Shown: positions 44,051-53,100 of the stretch, one piece after another | Numbering within the stretch: the stretch's first letter is position 1 | Layout of the letters: the number at the start of each line of letters is the position of its first letter | Assembly: GCF_009739905.1 (NCBI RefSeq) | Contig: NZ_CP034279.1 | Span: 6,076,001-6,140,000 of the forward strand | Direction: 5' to 3' | From: Streptomyces ficellus | GTDB lineage: Bacteria > Actinomycetota > Actinomycetes > Streptomycetales > Streptomycetaceae | DNA: 64,000 bases | Notes under the pieces: model-generated | Told to the model about the DNA's origin: nothing | Databases searched by the model: none | Seen by the model: the letters and a program-made list of their open reading frames with translations, nothing else | Made by a program: the position numbers and the translations under genes

Positions 44051-46180
44051 TCACCGCGCCGTCCGGCGCGACCGGCGTGTCAGGCCCGCACGCGCGCCGC
44101 GGCCGCGTGGCGACGGCACGCCGTCCACGGGGCGCCGCCCGGCCAGGGCCCGCGCCACCGCCTCGTCCTTCGGCAGCGCGCCGCCCTCCGCCAGGCAGGA
44201 GCGGAAGCGCTCCGCGCCCAGCGCCTCACCCGCCTGCCGCTCGCACAGCGCCCGGGGCGCGCCGAAGTAACCGGAGCCGAAGAGCGGCAGGCCGACCGCC
44301 TCCCACATCGGCGCCGCCGCGCCCTGGAGCACCGCCGCCTCCGCGGGGTCACCCTCGCCGGCGGTCACCAGCGCCAGCAGCTCGATGGCCAGGACCAGCC
44401 CCACCAGGTCGTTGAACGCGTGGTCGATGGCGATGCACTCGCCCAGCAGCTCGCGGGCCTCGCCGTGCTCACCGCGGGTCCAGGCCGCGTACGCGAGGAC
44501 GTACAGCGCGTACGCCCGTGTCCACCGCTCACCCCGGTCCTGGCAGATCTCGCGCACCTCGCGGCACAGTGCCACGGCCGACTCCAGGTCGCCCAGGAAG
44601 ACCTTCGTCATGGCCAGTTCGACCTGGCCCATCAGGACCTGGCTGTTCAGCTCGCCCAGCTCGCGGTAGGCGATCAGCGCCCGGGACAGCAGTTCCTCGG
44701 CGCGCGGCATGTCGTCCGACAGGAGCGCGAGGCAGCCGAGACGGTGGGTGGTGTAGGCGCCCGCGAGCGCGTTGCCCGTACGGGCCGCACCTTCCCCGCA
44801 CTCGTACAGTGCCGCCATCGCCGCGGTGTCGTCGCCCTGGAGGACCGCCACGTACCCCAGCACCCACAGGGCGCGCAGCCGGGCCTCGTCGTGCCGGGAG
44901 CCGGGACGCGGGTCGGACCGCACGGCCCGGTCCAGCCAGTGCCGTCCCTCCGCCAGGCGCCCGCAGCCGACCCAGGAGAACCAGAGCGTCGCGGCCAGGT
45001 GCTGGGCCAGGTGGGCCTCGTCCGGCGCCTCCAGGCACAGCTCCAGGGCGGCCCGCAGGTTGGGCAGCGCACTGTCGGCGCAGGCCGCCACCTCGGCCTG
45101 GCGGGGGCTGAACCACTCCAGTTCGCACCAGGAGGCCAGGCCCATGTACCAGTCGCGGTGGCGCCGCCGCATCCGCTCCTCGTCGTCCAGCGCGGTGAGC
45201 CACTCCGCGCCGTACGCCCGGACGGTGTCGAGCATCCGGTAGCGCACGCCCGCGGGCGTCTCCTCACGGTGCACCACGGACTGGGCCACCAGGCCGGCGA
45301 GGACGTCCAGCACCTCGTCGGGCGGCAGGTCCGGCCCGCCGCAGACGTATTCGACGGCGTCCAGGTCGAAGGGGCCGGCGAACACCGACAGGCGTGCCCA
45401 GACGAGCCGCTCGCGGGGCGTGCACAGCTCGTGGCTCCAGCCGATGGCCGTGCGCAGCGTCCGGTGCCGGGGCGGCGCGCCGCGCACGCCGCCGGTCAGG
45501 AGCCGGAACCGGTCGTCGAGCCGGTGCAGCATCTGCTCCACGGAGAGCACCGGCAGCCGGCCCGCGGCCAGCTCCACGGCCAGCGGGATCCCGTCGAGGC
45601 GCCGGCACAGCTCCCGTACCGCGCCGGCGTCCTCCGGGGCCGGGCGCAGGCCCGGCGCGACCGCCGCGGCCCGGTCGGTGAACAGCCGTACGGCGTCGTC
45701 GTCCGGCAGCGGGGCGAGCGGCATCACGGCCTCCCCGTCCAGCCGCAGGGGGCGGCGCGCGGCGGCCAGGACGGCCAGCCCGGGGGAGCGGCGCAGGAGT
45801 TCCCGTACGAGACCGGCCAGGTCGTCCACCAGGTGCTCGAAGCCGTCGAGGACCAGCAGCAGCCGCCGTCCGGCGAGGTGCTCGGCGAGCACCTCGCGCG
45901 GTGGCCGGCGGGTGTGGTCCGTGAGGCCGAGCGCGTCCAGCAGGGCCTGCTCCAGGAGTTCCGGGTCGCGCAGCGGTGCCAGCTCCACCAGCCGGACCCC
46001 GTCGCAGTAGCGTTTCTCCGCGGTCGAGGCGGCCCGCGCCGCCAGCCGGGACTTGCCGACCCCGCCCATCCCGGTCACCGTGACGAGCCGGAACTCTCCC
46101 AGCAGCCGCTCCAGTTCGGCCAGCTCGTCGTCGCGTCCGACGAACCGGTTCAGCTCCGCCGGCAGATTGCTCCGTCGCAT
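44051..46180 (-). CDS. AfsR/LuxR-family NB-ARC ATPase regulator without a DNA-binding domain
   Basis: The 709-aa protein begins directly at the NB-ARC module: VGRDDELAELERLL, P-loop GMGGVGKS (37-44), Walker B LLLVLDGFEH, and a winged-helix-like part with GIPLAVELAAGRLPVLS. TPR-like helical repeats (about 320-650) follow. Relatives of this class usually carry an N-terminal SARP or a C-terminal LuxR HTH; here the C-terminus ends GLTRRSRRTAR, where LuxR HTHs typically begin LTRRE, and then stops. It may be an adaptor or a truncated regulator. The start at ATG 46180 has no good ribosome site. Confidence 0.72.
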   Translation of the reverse strand: MRRSNLPAELNRFVGRDDELAELERLLGEFRLVTVTGMGGVGKSRLAARAASTAEKRYCDGVRLVELAPLRDPELLEQALLDALGLTDHTRRPPREVLAEHLAGRRLLLVLDGFEHLVDDLAGLVRELLRRSPGLAVLAAARRPLRLDGEAVMPLAPLPDDDAVRLFTDRAAAVAPGLRPAPEDAGAVRELCRRLDGIPLAVELAAGRLPVLSVEQMLHRLDDRFRLLTGGVRGAPPRHRTLRTAIGWSHELCTPRERLVWARLSVFAGPFDLDAVEYVCGGPDLPPDEVLDVLAGLVAQSVVHREETPAGVRYRMLDTVRAYGAEWLTALDDEERMRRRHRDWYMGLASWCELEWFSPRQAEVAACADSALPNLRAALELCLEAPDEAHLAQHLAATLWFSWVGCGRLAEGRHWLDRAVRSDPRPGSRHDEARLRALWVLGYVAVLQGDDTAAMAALYECGEGAARTGNALAGAYTTHRLGCLALLSDDMPRAEELLSRALIAYRELGELNSQVLMGQVELAMTKVFLGDLESAVALCREVREICQDRGERWTRAYALYVLAYAAWTRGEHGEARELLGECIAIDHAFNDLVGLVLAIELLALVTAGEGDPAEAAVLQGAAAPMWEAVGLPLFGSGYFGAPRALCERQAGEALGAERFRSCLAEGGALPKDEAVARALAGRRPVDGVPSPRGRGARAGLTRRSRRTAR

Positions 46181-46185
46181 GGAAC

Positions 46186-46244
46186 ACGGAGCGTACTCAC
46201 GACGGAGCACTCCGTACAATCGGACCGCACAACTCCGGCTCCGT
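46186..46244. promoter_or_regulatory. Cluster of ACGGAG/CTCCGT half-sites upstream of the ATPase gene
   Basis: Four half-sites: ACGGAG at 46186 and 46202, CTCCGT at 46210 and 46239. The middle two form the inverted repeat ACGGAG-CA-CTCCGT (46202-46215). They sit in the first 65 bp upstream of the start of the AfsR-like gene, where an operator would be expected. The binding protein is unknown. Confidence 0.45.
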
Positions 46245-46339
46245 GCGCCCGTAATGCGGTACGGGGAGCGAGCGTCGGCGCGATAGGCTCGGAGGACGAC
46301 TTCGCAGGGCGTCAGCGTGCGACGACGACCGTGCGAGGG

Positions 46340-46371
46340 CCGACGACCGACGGACATCGACCGACGACCGA
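46340..46371 (+). repeat. Direct repeats CCGACGACCGA
   Basis: Two perfect 11-nt copies (46340-46350 and 46361-46371) 21 nt apart, within a longer GACGACC-rich stretch from 46321 to 46382, in the leader of the DUF948 gene. Two helical turns of spacing would allow same-face protein binding, but simple-sequence slippage is equally possible. Confidence 0.5.
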
Positions 46372-46405
46372 CCGACGACGATCTACGAGCAGAGAGCGGT
46401 GCGCA

Positions 46406-46837
46406 GTGACCGGTGGAGAGGTTGCCGGGATTCTGGTGGCCGTCTTCTGGGCGATCCTGGTCTCCTTCCTGGCCGTGGTGCTGGTGAGGCTGGCCCAGAC
46501 GCTCAGGGCGACCACCCGACTCGTGGCCGAGGTGACCGAACAGGCGGTCCCGCTGCTGGCGGACGCCTCCGCGACGGTCCGCTCCGCGCAGACGCAGCTC
46601 GACCGGGTCGACGCCATCGCGTCGGACGTCCAGGAAGTGACGTCCAACGCCTCCGCGCTCTCCACGACGGTGGCCTCCACCTTCGGCGGGCCGCTCGTGA
46701 AGGTCGCGGCGTTCGGCTACGGCGTGCGCCGGGCGATGAGCCGGAACAAGAACGACAGGCCGGCCGAGCAGCCCCGGCGTACGGTGATCGTCGGCCGTAC
46801 GGTGCCAGGGGCGCGGGGCCGGAAGCGGAAGGGCTGA
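46406..46837 (+). CDS. DUF948-domain membrane-anchored protein
   Basis: The 143-aa protein has an N-terminal membrane helix (GILVAVFWAILVSFLAVVLVRLAQ) then the DUF948 helical domain (about 35-90: LADASATVRSAQTQLDRVDAIASDVQEVTSNASALS), which resembles chemoreceptor-like coiled coils. A basic tail ends in RGRKRKG. Function unknown. It starts at GTG 46406 with AGAGAG upstream and precedes a DUF6167 gene by 8 bp and then alaS, an order conserved in Streptomyces. Confidence 0.75.
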   Translation: MTGGEVAGILVAVFWAILVSFLAVVLVRLAQTLRATTRLVAEVTEQAVPLLADASATVRSAQTQLDRVDAIASDVQEVTSNASALSTTVASTFGGPLVKVAAFGYGVRRAMSRNKNDRPAEQPRRTVIVGRTVPGARGRKRKG

Positions 46838-46845
46838 CGCTAGGG

Positions 46846-47190
46846 ATGTTCCGCCGTGCTTTCTGGTTCTCCGCGGGCGCCGCAGCCGGCGTGTGGGCCA
46901 CCACCAAGGTCAACCGCAAGCTCAAGAAGCTGACCCCGGAGAGCCTCGCCGCGCAGGCCGCCGACAAGGCGGTCGAGACCGGCCACCGGATCAAGGAATT
47001 CGCGCTCGACGTCCGCGCGGGCATGCTCCAGCGCGAGTCCGAGCTGGGCGAGGCGCTGGGCCTGGAGGCGCCGGTCGACGACCCCGCGCTCCCGGCGCCG
47101 CGCCGCGCCGCGGCCCTCGACAGTCCCCGGGACGGCGCCCGCCCCCCGTACCCGAACAACCACTCGTACAACCGGAATGAGGACCACTGA
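46846..47190 (+). CDS. DUF6167-like small protein with N-terminal membrane segment
   Basis: The 114-aa protein starts MFRRAFWFSAGAAAGVWATTK, a short hydrophobic stretch. A helical segment follows (VNRKLKKLTPESLAAQAADKAVETGHRIKEFALDVR) and then a disordered acidic, Pro/Asn-rich end. Unknown function. The TGATG junction couples it to alaS, so expression is likely co-ordinated with alanyl-tRNA synthetase. Confidence 0.65.
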   Translation: MFRRAFWFSAGAAAGVWATTKVNRKLKKLTPESLAAQAADKAVETGHRIKEFALDVRAGMLQRESELGEALGLEAPVDDPALPAPRRAAALDSPRDGARPPYPNNHSYNRNEDH

Positions 47191-49859
47191 TGGAGTCGGC
47201 TGAAATCCGCCGCCGCTGGCTGAGCTTCTTCGAGGAGCGCGGGCACACCGTCGTCCCTTCGGCGTCGCTCATCGCGGACGACCCGACTCTGCTCCTGGTC
47301 AACGCCGGCATGGTGCCCTTCAAGCCCTTCTTCCTGGGTGAGGAGAAGCCGCCGTACACCCGCGCCTCCAGCGTGCAGAAGTGCGTGCGCACGCCGGACA
47401 TCGAAGAGGTCGGCAAGACCACCCGTCACGGCACGTTCTTCCAGATGTGCGGCAACTTCTCCTTCGGCGACTACTTCAAGGAAGGCGCCATCAAGCTCGC
47501 CTGGGAGCTGCTGACCAGCTCCGTCGAGCACGGTGGTTACGGTCTGGAGCCCGAGAAGCTCTGGATCACCGTCTACCAGGACGACGACGAGGCCGAGCGG
47601 ATCTGGCGCGACGTCGTGGGCGTCCCCGCCGAGCGCATCCAGCGCCTGGGCAAGAAGGACAACTACTGGTCCATGGGCGTCCCGGGTCCCTGCGGCCCCT
47701 GCTCCGAGATCAACTACGACCGCGGTCCCGAGTTCGGCGCCGAGGGCGGCCCGGCCGTCAACGACGAGCGGTACGTGGAGATCTGGAACCTGGTCTTCAT
47801 GCAGTACGAGCGCGGCGAGGGCACCTCGAAGGAGGACTTCGAGATCCTCGGCGACCTGCCGAGCAAGAACATCGACACCGGCCTCGGCCTCGAGCGCCTG
47901 GCGATGATCCTCCAGGGCGTACAGAACATGTACGAGACCGACACCCTGAAGGTCGTCATCGACAAGGCCACCGAGCTGACCGGTGTGCGCTACGGACAGG
48001 CCACCGCCAGCGACGTCTCGCTGCGCGTGGTGGCCGACCACATGCGGACGTCCGTGATGCTCATCGGTGACGGCGTCACCCCCGGCAACGAGGGCCGTGG
48101 CTATGTGCTGCGCCGCATCATGCGCCGCGCCGTCCGCAACATGCGCATGCTGGGCGCCACGGGCCCCGTGGTCGGCGAGCTGGTCGACACGGTCATCAAG
48201 ACCATGGGCGAGCAGTACCCGGAGCTGGAGACCGACCGCAAGCGCATCGAGACCGTCGCCCTCGCCGAGGAGGCCGCGTTCCTCAAGGCCCTCAAGGGCG
48301 GCACCAACATCCTCGACACCGCCGTCACCGAGACCAAGGCCGCCGGTGGCAAGGTCCTCTCCGGCGACAAGGCGTTCCTGCTCCACGACACCTGGGGCTT
48401 CCCGATCGACCTCACCCTGGAGATGGCCGCCGAGCAGGGCCTCTCCGTGGACGAGGACGGCTTCCGCCGCCTGATGAAGGAGCAGCGGGAGCGCGCCAAG
48501 GCCGACGCCCGGGCCAAGAAGACCGGTCACGCCGACGTCTCCGCCTACCGCGAGATCGCCGACACCTCCGGCGCCACCGAGTTCACCGGCTACACCAACA
48601 CCGAGGGCGAGACGACCGTCGTCGGCATGCTCGTCAACGGTGTCTCCTCGCCCGCCGCCACCGAGGGCGACGAGGTCGAGGTCGTCCTCGACCGCACGCC
48701 GTTCTACGCCGAGGGCGGCGGCCAGATCGCCGACACCGGCCGCATCAAGCTGCACAGCGGTGCCGTCATCGAGGTCCGCGACGTCCAGCAGCCGGTCCCG
48801 GGCGTCTCCGTGCACAAGGGCTCGGTCCAGGTGGGCGAGGTCACGGTCGGCGCCACGGCGTACGCCACGATCGACGTCAAGCGCCGTCGCGCCATCGCTC
48901 GCGCCCACAGCGCCACCCACCTCACCCACCAGGCGCTGCGCGACGCCCTCGGCCCGACGGCCGCCCAGGCCGGTTCGGAGAACCAGCCCGGCCGCTTCCG
49001 GTTCGACTTCGGCTCGCCGGCGGCCGTGCCGCAGACGGTGATGACCGACGTCGAGCAGAAGATCAACGAGGTGCTCGCCCGCGAGCTGGACGTGCACGCC
49101 GAGGTCATGGCCATCGACGAGGCCAAGCGGCAGGGCGCCATCGCCGAGTTCGGCGAGAAGTACGGCGAGCGGGTCCGGGTCGTCACCATCGGCGACTTCT
49201 CCAAGGAGCTGTGCGGCGGTACGCACGTCCACAACACCGCCCAGCTGGGTCTGGTGAAGCTGCTCGGCGAGTCGTCGATCGGCTCGGGTGTGCGCCGTAT
49301 CGAGGCCCTCGTCGGTGTCGACGCCTACAACTTCCTCGCCAAGGAGCACACGGTCGTCGCCCAGCTCCAGGAGCTGGTCAAGGGCCGTCCCGAGGAGCTT
49401 CCCGAGAAGATCTCCGGCATGCTCGCCAAGCTGAAGGACGCCGAGAAGGAGATCGAGAAGTTCCGCGCGGAGAAGGTGCTCCAGGCCGCCGCCGGTCTCG
49501 CCCAGGGCGCCCAGGACGTCCGCGGGGTGGCCCTGGTCACCGGTCAGGTCCCCGACGGCACCTCCGCCGACGACCTCCGCAAGCTGGTCCTCGACGTCCG
49601 CGGCCGCATCCCGGGCGACCGCCCGGCCGTCGTCGCCCTGTTCACCACGGCGAACGGCCGTCCGCTCACCGTGATCGCCACCAACGAGGCCGCCCGTGAG
49701 CGGGGCCTCAAGGCCGGTGACCTGGTCCGTACGGCAGCCAAGACCCTCGGCGGCGGCGGTGGCGGCAAGCCGGACGTCGCCCAGGGCGGCGGCCAGAACG
49801 CCGAGGCCGTCGGCGAGGCCATGGCCGCCGTCGAGCGGCTCGTGGCGGACACCGTCTGA
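47190..49859 (+). CDS. alaS: Alanine--tRNA ligase
   Basis: The enzyme charges tRNA-Ala and edits Ser- and Gly-tRNA-Ala. The 889 aa have the class II catalytic core (MVPFKPFFLGEE, RTPDIEEVGKTTRHGTFFQMCGNFSFGD), a tRNA-recognition domain, an editing domain with HSATHLTHQAL and the CGGTHV zinc motif, and a C-terminal coiled-coil/DHHA1 oligomerisation domain ending ERLVADTV. The start ATG 47190 is coupled to the preceding gene. A T-box was not seen. Confidence 0.96.
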   Translation: MESAEIRRRWLSFFEERGHTVVPSASLIADDPTLLLVNAGMVPFKPFFLGEEKPPYTRASSVQKCVRTPDIEEVGKTTRHGTFFQMCGNFSFGDYFKEGAIKLAWELLTSSVEHGGYGLEPEKLWITVYQDDDEAERIWRDVVGVPAERIQRLGKKDNYWSMGVPGPCGPCSEINYDRGPEFGAEGGPAVNDERYVEIWNLVFMQYERGEGTSKEDFEILGDLPSKNIDTGLGLERLAMILQGVQNMYETDTLKVVIDKATELTGVRYGQATASDVSLRVVADHMRTSVMLIGDGVTPGNEGRGYVLRRIMRRAVRNMRMLGATGPVVGELVDTVIKTMGEQYPELETDRKRIETVALAEEAAFLKALKGGTNILDTAVTETKAAGGKVLSGDKAFLLHDTWGFPIDLTLEMAAEQGLSVDEDGFRRLMKEQRERAKADARAKKTGHADVSAYREIADTSGATEFTGYTNTEGETTVVGMLVNGVSSPAATEGDEVEVVLDRTPFYAEGGGQIADTGRIKLHSGAVIEVRDVQQPVPGVSVHKGSVQVGEVTVGATAYATIDVKRRRAIARAHSATHLTHQALRDALGPTAAQAGSENQPGRFRFDFGSPAAVPQTVMTDVEQKINEVLARELDVHAEVMAIDEAKRQGAIAEFGEKYGERVRVVTIGDFSKELCGGTHVHNTAQLGLVKLLGESSIGSGVRRIEALVGVDAYNFLAKEHTVVAQLQELVKGRPEELPEKISGMLAKLKDAEKEIEKFRAEKVLQAAAGLAQGAQDVRGVALVTGQVPDGTSADDLRKLVLDVRGRIPGDRPAVVALFTTANGRPLTVIATNEAARERGLKAGDLVRTAAKTLGGGGGGKPDVAQGGGQNAEAVGEAMAAVERLVADTV

Positions 49860-50323
49860 TGAGACGGGGCCGCCGCCTCGCGATCGACGTCGGGGACGCC
49901 CGGATCGGGGTCGCCTCGTGCGACCCCGACGGGGTCCTCGCCACGCCGGTGGAGACCGTGCCGGGACGCGATGTCCCGGCCGCCCACCGGCGGTTGCGAC
50001 AACTCGCCGAGGAGTACGAACCGATCGAGATCGTGGTCGGGCTCCCTCGCTCCCTCAGTGGGGGCGAGGGCCCGGCGGCGGCCAAGGTCCGTGGATTCGT
50101 CCAGGAGCTCGCCCGGGGCGTCGCCCCCGTCCCGGTGCGTCTCGTGGACGAGAGGATGACCACAGTGACGGCCAGTCAAGGGCTCCGCGCGTCCGGCGTT
50201 AAGTCCAAAAAAGGCCGGTCTGTCATCGATCAGGCGGCCGCTGTGATCATCCTTCAGAACGCTCTTGAGTCCGAACGGGTATCGGGTAATCCGCCCGGAG
50301 AGAGCGTCGAAGTGGTCATCTGA
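49859..50323 (+). CDS. ruvX: Putative Holliday junction resolvase / pre-16S rRNA nuclease YqgF (RuvX)
   Basis: The 154-aa RNase H-like fold protein has GRRLAIDVGDARIGVA (catalytic Asp) and IVVGLPRSLSG, and ends with RSVIDQAAAVIILQNALE. YqgF processes the 5' end of 16S rRNA precursors and was first annotated as a resolvase. TGATG couples it to alaS, and a hairpin plus mltG follow, the order also seen in other actinobacteria. Confidence 0.9.
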   Translation: MRRGRRLAIDVGDARIGVASCDPDGVLATPVETVPGRDVPAAHRRLRQLAEEYEPIEIVVGLPRSLSGGEGPAAAKVRGFVQELARGVAPVPVRLVDERMTTVTASQGLRASGVKSKKGRSVIDQAAAVIILQNALESERVSGNPPGESVEVVI

Positions 50324-50348
50324 TCGCGATACGGTAACGTTCCGCGCT

Positions 50349-50377
50349 ACGCGGCGGCGTTCGAACAGCCGCCGCGT
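50349..50377. terminator. Hairpin between ruvX and mltG
   Basis: Perfect 10-bp stem (ACGCGGCGGC and complement) with a 9-nt loop (GTTCGAACA), 26 nt after ruvX. A partial terminator or processing site. Confidence 0.55.
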
Positions 50378-50424
50378 GACGTAGAGGCGGATCGTCCGGA
50401 CGCCTCGCGGCTGTTTGGGGATCG

Positions 50425-52203
50425 ATGACTGAGTATGGCCGGAGCCCCGGCTCCGAACCGTGGCACCCCGAGGACCCGGCGCACGGGCACCAGGGGTGGG
50501 AAGGTCAGCAGGCCTACTACCAGCAGACCCAGTACGGCGACGGGCACCAGCAGGACCCGTACCAGCAGCAGTCGCAGCAGGGATACGGCGACGAGCAGTA
50601 CCACGCGGCGCAGGACTACCACGCGCAACAGGCCCACGCCCAGCAGGCCCACGCGCAGCAGATCCACGCGCAGCAGGCGCACCAGCAGCAGGTCCACGCC
50701 CAGCAGGCTCACGCGCAACAGCAGCAGGCCCACGCCCAGCAGGCCCATGCCCAGCAGACGTACGGCGGTCAGGGCTACGCCGGGCAGCCGTACGACACCG
50801 GCGGCTGGGACACCGGCCAGCAGACGGCGATGCCCTACGGGGCCCACGCCCCCGGCGACCCCTACGGCACACAGGGCCCCGATCTGTACGGCACCCCCGA
50901 GGCGTACCCGCCGCCGCAGCCCCCCGGCCAGCGGCGGGCCGAGCCGGAACCGGTGCGTGAGGAACCGCAGCCGGAACCGGAGGAGGAGACCCACCCGTTC
51001 TTCTCGGACGGCGCCGGTGACGACGACGGCGACGACGACCACGACGAGCCGGGCGGATCGCGGCACGATGGCGGCAAGGGCCGCCGGGGCGGCGGCAAGC
51101 CGCAGAAGAAGCGCAAGAGCCGCAACGGGCTCGCCTGCCTGGTCGTCGCGCTGGTGATGGCCGGCGGCGCCGGTGGTGTCGGCTACTTCGGATACCAGTT
51201 CTGGCAGGGCCGGTTCGGCGCCGCTCCCGACTACGCGGGGGAGGGCACGAGCGAGACCGTCCAGGTCGAGATCCCCAAGGGCGCGGGCGGTTACGAGATC
51301 GCCGCGCTCCTCGTCGAGCAGGGCGTGGTCAAGAGCCAGGGCGCCTTCGTCTCCGCCCAGGAGAAGAACCCCGACGGCAAGAGCATTCAGGACGGCGTCT
51401 ACACCCTCAAGAAGGGCATGTCCGCGGCCAGTGCCGTCGAGGCCATGCTCAACCCGGAGAACCGGAACGCGCTCACCATTCCCGAAGGAAAGCGCAGCGC
51501 ATTCGTCTACGCGCAGATCGACAAGAAACTCGAACTGAAAGCGGGAACGACGGAGTCGGTCGCGAAGGCGAAGGCGAAGAACCTCGGCCTGCCGGCCTGG
51601 GCCACCAACCACCCCGACCTCAAGGACCCGCTGGAGGGCTTCCTCTTCCCCGCCAGCTATCCGGTGGCGAAGGGCGCCAAGCCCGAGGACATCCTCAAGA
51701 AGATGGTCGCGCGGGCGAACGCCGAGTACACCAAGCTCGACATCGAGACGAAGGCAACGTCACTGGGGCTGAAGAGCCCGTGGGAGCTGCTGACCATCGC
51801 GAGCCTGGTCCAGGTCGAGGGCAAGTACCCGCACGACTTCGACAAGGTCTCCCGCGTCGTCTACAACCGTCTCAAGCCGAACAACGTCGAGACGGTCGGC
51901 CGCCTGGAATTCGACTCGACCATCAACTACATCAAGGAAGAAAGCACCCTCGACGTCGGTACGGTCGCGGACCTGCGCAAGATCGACGACCCGTACAACA
52001 CGTACGACATCAAGGGCCTGACTCCCGGTCCGATCAGCAATCCCGGCGTCGACGCCATCAAATCCGCGATCAATCCGACCCCGGGTCCCTGGTACTACTT
52101 CGTCTCGATCAACGAGGACAAGACGGTGTTCTCGGTGACCAACGAGGAACACAACCGGAACGTCGAGCAGTACGAAAAGGAACGGGAGAAGTCCGGCCAG
52201 TGA
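50425..52203 (+). CDS. mltG: Endolytic murein transglycosylase MltG, with Gln/His repeat N-terminus
   Basis: MltG cuts nascent glycan strands at the membrane. The 592 aa comprise an unusual cytoplasmic N-terminus with HAQQAH-type repeats (66-112), Pro- and Asp-rich linkers, one membrane helix (about 235-257), a LysM-like region and the YceG catalytic domain (about 280-585). The conserved block that other MltG proteins show as ASIVEKE reads ASLVQVEG (459-466), so only the second Glu (E465) is kept. ATG 50425 follows GGGGATCG. It overlaps aroE by GTGA. Confidence 0.85.
   Translation: MTEYGRSPGSEPWHPEDPAHGHQGWEGQQAYYQQTQYGDGHQQDPYQQQSQQGYGDEQYHAAQDYHAQQAHAQQAHAQQIHAQQAHQQQVHAQQAHAQQQQAHAQQAHAQQTYGGQGYAGQPYDTGGWDTGQQTAMPYGAHAPGDPYGTQGPDLYGTPEAYPPPQPPGQRRAEPEPVREEPQPEPEEETHPFFSDGAGDDDGDDDHDEPGGSRHDGGKGRRGGGKPQKKRKSRNGLACLVVALVMAGGAGGVGYFGYQFWQGRFGAAPDYAGEGTSETVQVEIPKGAGGYEIAALLVEQGVVKSQGAFVSAQEKNPDGKSIQDGVYTLKKGMSAASAVEAMLNPENRNALTIPEGKRSAFVYAQIDKKLELKAGTTESVAKAKAKNLGLPAWATNHPDLKDPLEGFLFPASYPVAKGAKPEDILKKMVARANAEYTKLDIETKATSLGLKSPWELLTIASLVQVEGKYPHDFDKVSRVVYNRLKPNNVETVGRLEFDSTINYIKEESTLDVGTVADLRKIDDPYNTYDIKGLTPGPISNPGVDAIKSAINPTPGPWYYFVSINEDKTVFSVTNEEHNRNVEQYEKEREKSGQ
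50620..50760 (+). repeat. Low-complexity repeat encoding HAQQA units in mltG
   Basis: Degenerate tandem array of 12- and 15-nt units around CACGCCCAGCAGGCC encodes repeats of His-Ala-Gln-Gln (with Ala), residues 66-112. Unit number is prone to change by slippage, so length polymorphism between strains is expected. Confidence 0.85.
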
Positions 52204-53030
52204 GTACCGTGAAGCGCGCCGCCGTACTCGGGTCGCCGATCGCCCACTCGCTCTCCCCGGTCCTCCACCGGGCCGCCTACGCGGCGCTCGGCCTCACCGA
52301 CTGGTCGTACGACCGGCACGAGGTGGACGAGGCCGGGCTCCCGGGCTTCCTGGAGGGGCTGGACGCGTCCTGGGCCGGCCTGTCGCTGACCATGCCGCTC
52401 AAGCGGGCCGTGATCCCGCTGCTCGACGAGGTGACCGCGACGGCCGCCGCCGTCGAGGCCGTCAACACGGTCGTCCTCACGGACGACGGCCGCCGCGTCG
52501 GCGACAACACCGACATCCCCGGCATGGTGTCCGCGCTGCGGGAGCGGGGCGTGGAGCAGGTGGACGGTGCCGCCGTGCTCGGCGCGGGAGCCACCGCGTC
52601 CTCCGCGCTCGCCGCACTGTCCCGCGTCTGCGACGGGCCCGTCACCGCGTACGTGCGCAGCGAGGCACGCGCCGCCGAGATGCGCGGCTGGGGCGAGCGG
52701 CTCGGCGTCGAGGTCCGCACGGCCGGCTGGGAGCGGGCGGCCGAGGCGCTGCGGGCGCCGCTCGTCATCGCCACCACGCCCGCCGGGACGACCGACGCGC
52801 TCGCCGCCGTCGTGCCCGACCGGCCCGGCACCCTGTTCGACGTGCTGTACGACCCGTGGCCCACCGCCCTGGCGGCGGCCTGGTCCGGCCGCGGCGGCGC
52901 CGTGGTCGGCGGCCTCGACCTGCTGGTCCACCAGGCGGTCCTCCAGGTGGAACAGATGACCGGCCGGACGCCCGCCCCCATGGCCGCCATGCGGTCCGCC
53001 GGGGAAGCGGCGCTGGCCGCGACCCACTGA
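52200..53030 (+). CDS. aroE: Shikimate dehydrogenase
   Basis: AroE reduces 3-dehydroshikimate to shikimate with NADPH (step 4 of chorismate synthesis). The 276 aa have the substrate-binding motif GSPIAHSLSPVLHRAAY (with catalytic Lys in TMPLKRAV), Asp in GDNTDIPG and the NADP-binding GAGATASSALAAL. The start is GTG 52200 overlapping the mltG stop (GTGA); GTG 52209 is an alternative. A 182-bp gap with a palindrome separates it from aroC. Confidence 0.88.
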   Translation: MSTVKRAAVLGSPIAHSLSPVLHRAAYAALGLTDWSYDRHEVDEAGLPGFLEGLDASWAGLSLTMPLKRAVIPLLDEVTATAAAVEAVNTVVLTDDGRRVGDNTDIPGMVSALRERGVEQVDGAAVLGAGATASSALAALSRVCDGPVTAYVRSEARAAEMRGWGERLGVEVRTAGWERAAEALRAPLVIATTPAGTTDALAAVVPDRPGTLFDVLYDPWPTALAAAWSGRGGAVVGGLDLLVHQAVLQVEQMTGRTPAPMAAMRSAGEAALAATH

Positions 53031-53100
53031 GCAGCCGCGACTCCCTACGCACCCGCAGGCCGGTCCGCCGCCTCACGTGGTGATACCGCGCGTCCGCCTG

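Noticed and set aside
46503..49349. Long open frame of about 950 codons opposite alaS
   Set aside because: It mirrors the alaS codon pattern on the other strand of very GC-rich DNA; no ribosome site, and the sense strand encodes a full alanyl-tRNA synthetase.
50620..50760. HAQQA-coding tract as a CRISPR or VNTR mobile element
   Set aside because: It is inside the mltG reading frame with units of 12-15 nt and keeps the frame; a coding low-complexity repeat explains it.
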